Translations under genes and position numbers: made by a program
Assembly (NCBI RefSeq): GCF_963576615.1
Contig: NC_088708.1
Span: 8,556,001 to 8,620,000, forward strand
Reading direction: 5' to 3'
From: Watersipora subatra
Lineage: Eukaryota > Bryozoa > Gymnolaemata > Cheilostomatida > Watersiporidae
Length of the DNA stretch: 64,000 nt
Notes under the pieces: model-generated
Databases searched by the model: none
The model's input: the letters and a program-made list of their open reading frames with translations, nothing else
What the model was told of the DNA's origin: nothing
In this document: one piece after another, positions 24,801 through 36,800 of the stretch
How the letters are laid out: the number at the start of each line of letters is the position of its first letter
Position numbering within the stretch: the stretch's first letter is position 1

Positions 24801-27800
24801 CACTCTTTGCAGTCATACAACAGGTCGAGGAACCAAGGGCTCCTGTATAATAACTCTCGAGATCCTGTCTATGTCTTCCAGCGAACGTGAACCCATCAAC
24901 ACGCTTACAAGAGAAATTCCTTACGTAAGGCTCTCTAGTTACAGTTGATGCCTTTTGTCTGTTTAGTTTTTCTCTGTTAGCCTATCAGCCTATACATATA
25001 AGTTCTTAGTCTATACATATGATTTCTCAGTCTATACATATGAGTTCTCAGTCTACACATACGAGTTCTTAATCTATACAAACGAGTTTTCAGTCTATAC
25101 ATATATGAGTTCTCAGTCTATACATATGAGTTTTCAGTCTATACATATGAATTCTCAATCTATACATATGAGTCCTCAGTTTATAAATATGAGTCCTCAG
25201 TCAATACATAGGAGTTTTCAGTCTACACGTATGAGCCATCAGTCTATACACATGAGTCATCAGTCTATAGGCCTACATAGGAGTCCTCAGTCTATACATT
25301 TAAGTTCTCAGTCTACACATATGAGTTTTCAGTCTACACCTATGAATTTTCAGTCTACACATGAATTCTCAGTCTATGCATATGTTTTCAGTCTACACAT
25401 ATGAGTATTCAGTCTGCACATGAGTTTTCAGTCTACACACATGAATTCTCAGTCTATGCATATGTTTTCAGTCTATACATATGAGTTCTCAGTCTACACA
25501 TGACTTCTCAGTCTACACACATGAATTATCAGTCTATACATATGAGTTCTCAGTTTATACATATGATTTTTCAGTCTATACATGTGAGTTCTTAGTCTAC
25601 ACATATGAGTTCTTAGTCTATACATATAAGTTCTTAGACAGAATAACCTGGGCTTTGTTTCGTTACTATTGAATTTTATACACAGAAATTCTGTGCAGCA
25701 TTCATTTTGATATTTGGGCTTTTGCGCTATATTATCCGCACTCTGTCATCCGCACTCTATTATCCGCACTCTATTATCCGCACTCTGTTATCCGCACTCT
25801 GTTATCCGCACTCTATTATCCGCTCTCTATTATCCGCTCTCTATTATCCGCTCTCTATTATCCGCTCTCTATTATCCGCACTCTATTATCTGCACTCTGT
25901 CATCCGCACTCTGTCATCCGCACTCTGTCATCCGCACTCTGTTATCCGCACTCTGTTATCCGCACTCTATTATCTGCACTCTGTTATCCGCACTCTGTTA
26001 TCCGCACTCTATTATCCGCACTCTATCATCCGCACTCTGTTATCCGCACTCTGTTATCCGCACTCTATTATCCGCACTCTATTATCTGCATTCTGTCATC
26101 CTCACTCTGTCATCCGCACTCTGCCATCCGCACTCTGTCATCCGCACTCTGTTATCCGCACTCTATTATCCGCACTCTGTTATCCGCACTCTGTTATCCG
26201 CACTCTATTATCCGCACTCTATTATCCGCACTCTGTTATCCGCACTCTGTTATCCGCACTCTGTTATCCGCACTCTATTATCCGCACTCTGTTATCCGCA
26301 CTCTATTATCCGCACTCTGTTATCCGCACTCTGTTATCCGTACTCTATTATCCGCACTCTATTATCCGCACTCTGTTATCCGCACTCTGTTATCCGCACT
26401 CTGTTATCCGCACTCTATTATCCGCACTCTGTTATCCGCACTCTGTTATCCGCACTCTGTTATCCGCACTCTGTTATCCGCACTCTATTATCCGCACTCT
26501 GTTATCCGCACTCTGTTATCCGCACTCTGTTATCCGCACTCTGTTATCCGCACTCTATTATCCGCATTCTGTCATCCTCACTCTGTCATCCGCACTCTGC
26601 CATCCGCACTTTGTCATCCGCACACTGTTATCCGCACTCTATTATCCGCACTCTGCTATCCGCACTCTGTTATCCGCACTCTGTTATCCGCACTCTGTTA
26701 TCCGCACTCTGTTATCCGCACTCTGTTATCCGCACTCTGTTATCCGCACTCTATTATCCGCACTCTATTATCCGCATTCTGTCATCCGCACTCTATTATC
26801 CGCACTCTATTATCCGCACTCTATTATCCGCACTCTATTATCCTCACTCTGTTATCCGCACTCTGTTATCCGCACTTTGTTATCCGCACTCTGTTACCCG
26901 CACTCTATTATCCGCACTCTATTATCCGCACTCTATTATCCGCACTCTATTATTTGCACTCTATTATCCGCACTCTATTATCCGCATTCTGTCATCTGCA
27001 CTTGGTCATCTGCATTCTGTTATCTGTATTCTGTTATCTGTATTCTGTTATCTGACTTGCATATTGTCTCCATGCTTTAGTTCGACGGGCGGACAGACTT
27101 CATGTTCAATAGACAGGAGATGAGTGAGAACCCGAATACTCTGGTTGGCAAGGAGCTGAGGGTGACTGCTCGTGTCCTCGACTGGTTTTACAACACAACT
27201 TCCATAGGATTCCAGTCAGCTATCGTCTACATTGAAGATGTCGAGATCAAATTTCTTGGTGGCAGCGTCTGGTCTTTTAAACCAGAGCTGCCATTTAGCA
27301 TTTACGTAAGTTTTTCCTGGAAATAAATCTGTGTCACGTTTTTGTCAGGAAAATCAGGAAAAGCGATCAGTTTTTGTATTTGGTTACAGCTCTGTCGAAG
27401 CAAGAAACCTGTTTGTATACTCCATGTTTTGTGTGTATGTCATTTAATAACAGTCCGACGTTGTCATAGACTTGTTTGGAAGGAATGAATGCTACAGACG
27501 CAAGGCTGTATCCATGTCATGCTCTCACACAGCTACCCTGGTCACACCCTGGCACTGCGTAGTGTCTGTTTAATTGCTTCTAACACTACATTCATACCAT
27601 TCATGTATGTTTGCTCATCAGATTGCTGGTATAAAGAGGGATGGTTCTCCCCTTGATCCATACAATGAAAATAGAACGATCAATCTAGAGATAGCAGAGA
27701 CGGATGACATTGTTGGTGATAGAACCCGCTTGGATACTGTGGAACTCTCTACAGAAACAAGTGTGGCCGAGTATGTGCTCTACCCAAAGGCAACCACCAA

Positions 27801-30800
27801 TCGGATACTTGTCAGAGTGAGCGATTCTTATTACTTGCAAAAGGAGTTAGCCTTAAATCTTCTATGGTCACGCTATGATAAGTAATAGATAATTTATGGG
27901 ACAAAGAGTTTGATCGCAGCCTGTGCTAAATAATATCATTATATCCAAAATAGAGAGTGTGTGTGAGTTTTGTAAGACATTGCACATTGCAGACAATGGA
28001 TGACAAGTTAGGCATAGGTCTAGTTGACACTGAGGACTTTATATATAAACCATTGCGCTTGCTGTCGAGTTGTTTGGTTTTACTATGAATATGAACATCT
28101 CTTAGGCTAAATATGAGAATGAGCAGGACACGAGACGGGAGCTGGTAGCTACACGATTCTGGTCTCCTAATGACTACTATATACAGCTGACTACTCCAAC
28201 CAAGAGCCCTTCTGTTGGCCAGTACATGATCTTCAATGTCAAGACCAACACATTCATTGAGTTTATTTACTATCACGTAAGTTAACTAACTAACTGCCAG
28301 ATCAGCATGGTGCTGCCAGGCCAGCGCGGTGCTGCCAGGCCAGCGCGGTGCTGTCAGTGATGTGTATTTAGCATAATATGCATTAGTAGGTTCATTAGGT
28401 AAGTTGTAAAGGCTATATATGTATATTGTGACGGCCTCCTATGAAGAAGCTGAATATTGTTGCAGATTGTTGCTGGTGGTAACATCCTGGTGTCAGACAC
28501 CCTGCAAATGTTCTCGAGAAACAAGCTCTTCTCAGTCGCTCTCTCAAGGGACATGGCTCCCAATGCGCGGATTATAGCATATTTTGTGGCCGCTGACGGT
28601 CAAGTTGTTGTCGACAGTCTCAATTTCAATGTCAACGGCAGTCGGCTGCATGAGGTTAGATGATATCTATGTGTTCTATTTGGATTCCTTGATCTTGAAT
28701 ATGCTGTCTCTAGCAAAGCTTGTTATGGTTTTTTTCTAGATGACACTGAGATTTAACAGGGGTAAGGACTTCACATACAGCAGTGTGGAGATCTCTTCTA
28801 CTGCTGACCCCCTTTCCTATGTTGCGTTCTCAGCCATCGAGTACCAACTGTATGAGCTGGGTGCGAGGAATGGCCTGACATGGGAGGAGGTATACCAGGA
28901 GCTCTACACATATGACGCCCCAGCTAATACCAGCATCAGCCACTATTGGTTAAAGCAAGGCCAGATGGAAGGCTCATTCAATGCACCCGTACCATCGTAC
29001 GCGCATGATGCTAATTCTACCTTTTTTGTAAGTGTTCTCTGTGCGTACGAAACTCTCAGACTATTACACACAATTAATTCCCTGTGATCCTGATTTTATT
29101 AATGTTATTATCTTGTCTAACACATCAGAAAGGGCTACGAAATGCTTCATGCACAAAATGAAGTACAGCATTTTGCAAGATGGCTAAAAGCAGTTTCCTT
29201 GACATCTGAATGTCGTCTTTTATAAAAAGAAGCACTCGAGTAGTGCCTCTCACCACATCTATTGGTTCTTTCAGTTTGCTGGACTCTACGCATTCAGCGA
29301 TGCCAATGTATCTGCTGTGTATACAACATGTAATAAGACTCAGGGCTATTATCCATGTATGGATGGCAAGTCATGCTACGACTTCAAGGATATTTGCACA
29401 AACCGGGAGGAGTGTGGCTATGACCGCAGAGATGAGATGGGATGTGAGTGTCAGCCATGTATCTTATTGAAACTAAAAACTTGTATTAACCTGGCTGTTG
29501 GCATCGCCAACCAGCGTTGCTATGTCACAAACTACAGCTGTTATCAGTCCAATTCAGTGTCAGTGTGCAGAAAAAATTATGTTAACTTTCCAACTTGGAG
29601 GGGATGTTTAATTAGATGGCGGTGGTGTATTTTTTAAATAGTTTGTCAGCATTTTGGGAAGCTAAATGTAACCCTTCTACGGGCAAAGCGAATGTCACCT
29701 ACATTTGTATATTTTGCACTCTCCTTCGGGCGGAGTGATATTAGCCTTTTAAATGTAAGAAATCTGCTAACTTATCTCCAACTCGTCGTAGATCTCTAAA
29801 TGAATATGCATTGGGAAGCTGAGAAATATCTCTATCAGTTGGTATCTATTGCTTGCAATTAGCCTACGATGATCTTATAGCCTTCGTTGCAATTTGTTAG
29901 AACCTTCAATTTTTTATTTCATTTTAAACTTGAAAGCATACTTTTATTTTATAACTATATTTAACAAGGTTGCATAAAAGCTCATTGCACTTATTGATGT
30001 TTGCTACAGTTTGCAGCCAAAACTGGCTTTTTATGTGCAATAGAAATGGAGTTATGAGTGTCGAGCCATTGTAAGATCAGATTACCGCAATGATGCTATC
30101 AAATAATATGCTATCAACCTGCATATTTATAAGTTATATAATAGTAGTTTATCAGATGCTACAAAGATATATTGAAGAACGTCTGACATAAACAAACCAT
30201 AATTATAATACATGCAGAAACTAAAATATTTGCATCATTATCCCGTTCTGATTGTTGCTTTCGTATGGAACTATTTCATCTTCTTCTGACTGTTCAATAC
30301 CTTCCAAAGTGTCTTCTGACCTCAAATCTTCTTCTGCAGTACTGAACTAGTCGATATTAGCGTCTAAACAATTTTTTTAGCAGATCAAAGCATTTACACG
30401 TTACTATTGGAAACAATTTTCGCGAAAATAATGATAAACTTTTAGCCGCATGCACGCTGCACAAATTATAGTCTGAAAATAGTAGTACAGATTAAATTGT
30501 AATTGTAAACTATTTTTCACATATGTCAAGTATCAAGACTGCGTTAAACAAGGAACTACTGTTAGCCTGATACAGTTATTAATTATTTCTATGGTTTTGC
30601 TTTCAAAGTTTCAAAGAAAAAACCATAAGCTTTGGTGTTAGAAAATGGACATTGATACGAACAGCAACCACAAAATAATAAATTGTTATTGATGTAACCG
30701 AGTTATTGATAGCACCATTTTGTGGCCACTTTTCTATTTATCACTTGCTATTATGGGTTTGTGACGATCAAAGAATGTCAGAGTGGCGGCCAAGTAGAGG

Positions 30801-33800
30801 TGGCATTCATTAAAGCCAATTCATTCAATTCAATTATTTTTCAACCCTTCTCCTACAGTGGCGGTCAAATAGAGGTGGCGTTCCAATAAAGGTACGGTTA
30901 AATAGAGGTTTTACGGTATGTGCTCTGTTGGCACACCATTGTAGCAGTATTTGGTCAAAGGGAAATTAATCAGTCTTTTTGATGAAAGCTTTTTTCACGC
31001 CGTTGATGTTGAATGTGAAGAAACAGTCTTCTTGTAACAGCCATAGAACCTCATCACATGAGTTTCATGGAGTTTGAAATGTATCTCTTCTTTTCATACA
31101 AAATATGATTGTTGGGATAGTGACCTGTGCATCGGTCTTTCGTTACTAGGAAACGTAATGCCTTTATTCCTATATGAATTGTACGGTTTCGGCTAGAATG
31201 AGTCTCATAGAGCCAAATGGCAGGCCACATGTTAGATCTATGTATACAGTGAATGTCTGAGAATTTTATCGATCCAACTTTGCATTTTTATCAACTAATG
31301 CAAATAGAGAACAGTGCTGTATAGAGAGCTAATAACAGTGCCGTTCACTGGGAGCTAATAAGTGTTGATACAGATTTTCTTTTTGAGAATCGAGATTGTT
31401 CATAGCTCATTAGTTCATAGCTTGTTCCTTTATTTAAATAGTTGATAAATTTTGGTTTCATTTTTTGGTAATTAGTAATGGCGAGAAACACCTTTGTGTT
31501 CTATCAGTTTTTATGAAATACATATAAAAGTTGAATATGTTTTTCAATCGGGTCCATTTGATCTCTATGATAGAATTTTATGATTTTTGAATACGTCAGC
31601 AACCTACAGCATAAATTGTAAGTAGTTATAAGTGGAAGTTTGCAATTTTATAAAACTGACCGGTGCTTTATGAAGTCATAAAAAGCAACTTTTGAGTGGC
31701 GGTCTAAGCAAAGGTCTGTCTGTCTGTCCAACTGTCTGGCAGCAAGAGAGTTAATAGAAACTTACTTATTCTCTCTTGAACATTTTTGTGGCTAAATAAA
31801 TCGTGATGGTGAATAATGTTACATTATTGTATTATTTGTTTTTAATGTAACGATGTTATAATATTTTTAACACGTGTTCTACCTCTCCGCTTCATTCCTA
31901 CTTGATGTATTTTATTCCTTTTATCAACTGCAGGCTTCAACAATGAAACTTATGACGTTGCCCTCTATAATGGGGACAAACTCTGGAGAACACGACATAT
32001 CCGTCAATACTTCCTTGATGGCAGTTTCCTCTGGGAGGATCAGTTTACTAAACCTGATGGACGAATAGACTTCAAAGTAGATGTACCAACATACCCGACG
32101 ACTTGGGTTGTATCAGGCTTTGCTATGAGCAAAGATTATGGTCTAGCCATTCTTCCCATTCCTACGCAGGTACTAGTTTTATCGCACTGTCACTTTGCCA
32201 TAATAATGCTGTCAAATCTCGACTGATGATCATTTCCACAAACTAATTTTTCAACCTACGACGGTGCAAATATTTTTCTTGGCATACTCAGTATTTTCCA
32301 ACATATGATGTCCGGAAGCACTTCAAGGTTGTACCTCTGTGATTAAAAATGAATAAACTAGTAGAAATAAACAATACATTTAGCAATAGTAGAAAAATAT
32401 ATAAATTCCGTGTATTTAAACTTTATTTAGTTTAGTAAGTTAGGCCACGTATTTCTCTCACTCACTCTACAACTAAACCTGCGCTGAACTCACATGTTTG
32501 TTTATGCATCCCTATGGTAACCTAAGAATAACAACCAACACCTATTATTGCTTTATTGATCAAGTTTTACGTATAATTTAGGTTTTCACCTATAGCTTTT
32601 TGCACAGGGTTAATGATGCATGTATTTTAATGTTATTTGCAATTATTTGAAGTTTTTGTCCTTGTTGCTTCAGCACTGGAACGAATTAAATAAAATGCAA
32701 TTTATTCTTATAAGAATATTTGTTCCAACAGAAGAAGTAAATATCAGAATGTATGAACTTTGTATGTCTATGTTTGATTGTATTTTCAAACTATGTGAGT
32801 GTCCATGCTTGCCACATCACAGAAACATGCCTGTATATGCATAGAACTGTGATATAGATACATACATATCTTGTATATGTGATAGATAGATATATATACA
32901 TACAGCGAGCATCAGAGTTGTGGCCACTTAACGCTTATGATAGTCATTTTCTGCAAATATTAAAGTCGTGTTAAAATAATAAAAGTGCAGCTAGAAGACA
33001 CAAAATTGATGAATAGACAGCAAACAAATTATATAATAGTATGTTACACAAATGTATAACTGAAAAGCTTTCAATGAACCATATTATTCAACCATACCTC
33101 AAGTGTCTTCCGAGTTATTTGTATTGTCATACACCTAACTTTGTGTCAAAATTGGACCTTGAGTGACTATTATGATATTTTTCACCAATGTATCGTTTGA
33201 ATAAAAACACAAAGTAATTCATCATCCAAGATTCTTTTCTCAAAATATGTAAGCAGTTTTCTAACAGCTTTGCAGTCATACTTGGCAAAACACATTGAAA
33301 CTTTGGTATAAGTTGAAGAACTGAGTTTCATTTCATGTTCTATGTTACGAAATGCACAAAGTTCCACAGAAAAATGAATCTTTCATATATAAAACCTATC
33401 GTTATCCAACCCTTAAGAATGTAAAGCCATTTTAATGCAGTACCTTTTACGATCATATTAGTCGATCAAAACTAAACTAGGTTGTAACTCGTATTACCTA
33501 TACATATACTCACACTCACATGACGCAGTGTAGAAACAAGTGTTGAATTAACATATCGCACCTGTGACCCGCTTATATTTGAGCCTGTCATCCCTAGTTT
33601 GATGGAGTGCGGCCTATGTACATAACGGTCGAAGGCACATCTCACGTAAGGAATGGCGAGCATATGACCCTCAGAGTGGCTGTCTTTAACTTTTGGATTG
33701 AAGACATGGATGTCCTACTGACTGTGCACAGTTCTGATGACTATCAGTTTGTCGAGCTTGACCTGAACACCGCTGTTCTTGGTGTTCCTGTCGATGGTCC

Positions 33801-36800
33801 TCATCAGGTGATTTCTCTCAGCTTTTTCCTTTTTGATCTGGAGTTTATCTTTATGTGTAAGCCAGAATTTCATTTGAACATGATTGTCTGATATAAACTT
33901 ATCTATCTCGCATGACTTGGCATATTTGTATTTTTGTCTTGCAGGTACTCGTGCCTGTATTTGCTGGCAGCAACCGGCAAGTCCTTTTGCCTGTCAGGCC
34001 AAGGACCTTTGGACATTTGGTCATCACGATATCGGCCTCTTGTGTGGTCGGAGGACAGACTGTTGTTCACCACGTCTTTGTTGATGTAAGAGTTGTTCTT
34101 GTTCGATGATTAGATGATATTAAACTAAAGCTTTCTCTTTGACAATTAATAAATTGTTGTTAAGTGATGGTTAGTTGATTAGCAGCCCTGAAGTTCAGAC
34201 TTTACAGATTTTAAACCAGTGCTTTCTTGAGCTGCACATGAAACCTCAGATATGTTTGTGCTTACATTTCAAAACGACTTTTCACAAAAGGCTAAGTTGC
34301 TATTCTGTCAAAGGTGATGTAATTATTGGTATCCGTACATGATCGAATTAGTTATGTTTTGTTTTGTCATGTAGCACTACGGCGTACCCGAGCACTACAT
34401 AACAAGCAAACAGGTTGATTTGACCATTGCTAATTCAGAAAGACTACCTGACATGTTACTTCCGGTGGATGAAGTGGTTGTTGACCCTGAGCAGCGTATA
34501 CAGAACTATGTGCCAGGCTCTCCAAAGACCAGGATATTTGTTCTTGGTGAGTCGGCGTGTAAACATCTTCGGTGTTGCCATTTGTCTGTCAGTGTCTTTT
34601 ATTGATTCTTTCGATTCCCTTCATCACTACTCTTGTTTGTGCCACTTGTCACTATCTTCGTCCTTGCTAGCATCCTTTCTAAATATCAAAAAGTTTTGTG
34701 ATGACAAAATTAGTAGAGCGTGGTGTCGTCAATTGAAAAATCATGGTTAGTGCTTCTAGCAATCCTCAACAAGCTTCAAACCCTCATTTTAGGTTTTTGT
34801 CTAGGCGTAATGTGCAAGATATCACGAGGGCCAGTTTTTATCCAGTATAGAAATCAACTCTGCCTTTATTGGCAACAGTAACAGTAGCAGAATTTATTTT
34901 TTATTCCAACTATGTCAGGTTCAGGAAGATAGCTAGGTTTCCTTTCTAGCAGGTTGGCACATCGATACCTTTGCTTTCTGTCATTCATGTGTTGTTCATC
35001 TTTATCTTCTCTCTGTTGCTACTCTTCATGGCTACTTACCATTGGATACGCTTCATCGATATTGTTTGACCTTCTAAAGAGAAGTTATTGACACACCAAC
35101 AGGTCATCAGGCTAGTTAATCATGATAGTTAATCGTGAATAGGTGATGTGGTGGGTGTGTCCTTCTTTCCCTACACACACTATGACCTCAACAGCGAGAA
35201 CTTGTTGAGGCAGCCATATGGCACAGGCGCAGAGGCGGTGTTCAACTTTGCTGTCAACGTGTACACACTCAAATTACTGCGACCTCTCTCTAGTATCACC
35301 ATGGAGGAGATTAACAAGGTTCTCTTCACCCTCAATATAGGTGAGCATTCGATAAAATACAGTTTATTTTTGGCATATTCTCAGTCTTATTTTTAGCATA
35401 CTCTCAGTCTATTCTTAGCTTATTCTAGGTCTATTTCTAACACTATCTTAGTAAAGAAGTGTTAGTTACTAAGTCGTTTTTTATTTTAGCTTTACAGGAA
35501 ATGATGTTTTACATGCAAGAGGATGGTTCCTTCAAGGAGTTCCGATGGAGTGACAAATCTAGCACCTGGTAGGCTAACAATTCTGCCTTTAATTTTGCCA
35601 ATCCATGTGGTAATACAGCTGTTGGTGTTATTACTGAAGGAACTCGGCATTATCTTTTGGGATAACTACAGTGGTGTGAAAAATAAATGGACCACCTTAT
35701 AAAACTTGATCATTGCTAGCGCTCAGCACTCAAGGTGATTAAATCCCTTATTAAGCTCTTGTTATTGAGTAGAACCTATACATAGTATACATCAAAAGAA
35801 AGCTTAGAATGAGTAGAACTTGATGAAACTAATTTTAGCTTGAAACAACAATGTTAGATAAGTTTTAGAGAGAGTCAAAATTAGCAATTATTTTTGGCAT
35901 TTTCACTCATCTTGAATAAAATTAAACCTCCATTTTATTTACATGTATGTTCAAACTTAAAGCAGTGATGCTACTCAGATCAAAGACGTTGTGTGAAACA
36001 ATCCTCATGTAGTTACGTTTTGCACAACAGAATAATTTGTCTTTGAAGTTGCTAACTTGCTATGAAAGTGAACTTCTAGCGTTGGTAGATTCATTCAGTC
36101 AAACATCGACATCATGCCTCGTCATCTTACAGAAGCAAAGCGAGCAGTCATCGTACACCTTTACCAGGAAGGCAAATCACAGCGGGAGATTGCCAAAAAG
36201 TAAAGGTTGCTAAAAGTACTGTTTGTAACACCATCAAACGGTTCCTGGTAAAGGTGTACGATGACTGTTCGCTTTGCTTCTGTAAGATGACGAGGCATGA
36301 TGTCGATGTTTGACTGAATGAATCTACCAACGCTAGAAGTTCACTTTCATAGCAAGTTAGCAACTTCAAAGACAAATTATTCTGTTGTGCAAAACGTAAC
36401 TACATGAGGATTGTTTCACACAACGTCTTTGATCTGAGTAGCATCACTGCTTTAAGTTTGAACATACATGTAAATAAAATGGAGGTTTAATTTTATTCAA
36501 GATGAGTGAAAATGCCAAAAATAATTGCCAACTTTGACTCTCTCTAAAACTTATCTAACATTGTTGTTTCAAGCTAAAATTAGTTTCATCAAGTTCTACT
36601 CATTCTAAGCTTTCTTTTGATGTATACTATGTATAGGTTCTACTCAATAACAAGAGCTTAATGAGGGATTTAATCACCTTGAGTGCTGAGCGCTAGCAAT
36701 GATCAAGTTTTATAAGGTGGTCCATTTATTTTTCACACCACTGTATCTTCGCATAGCTCCCACAAACTGTATTCGCAAATGCGATATCTGTACATCTAGC

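Larger units (their letters stand above)
24925..27080. other. macroglobulin intron 7, almost entirely minisatellite
   Basis: This 2.16-kb intron consists of a 21-bp array followed by a 14-bp array. Very little unique sequence remains outside them apart from the splice sites and short flanks. Confidence 0.9.

Noticed and set aside
25707-27123. Two overlapping plus-strand ORFs of 457 and 469 codons
   Set aside because: They are read-through of the 14-bp minisatellite in different frames inside a spliced intron; the sequence has no family or start context.
35143-35340. Macroglobulin thioester loss as a sign of a pseudogene or sequencing error
   Set aside because: All 28 exons join without a stop and keep family landmarks. 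Several changes at the motif (Cys to Thr, Glu to Ala, Gln to Glu) cannot come from one base error.
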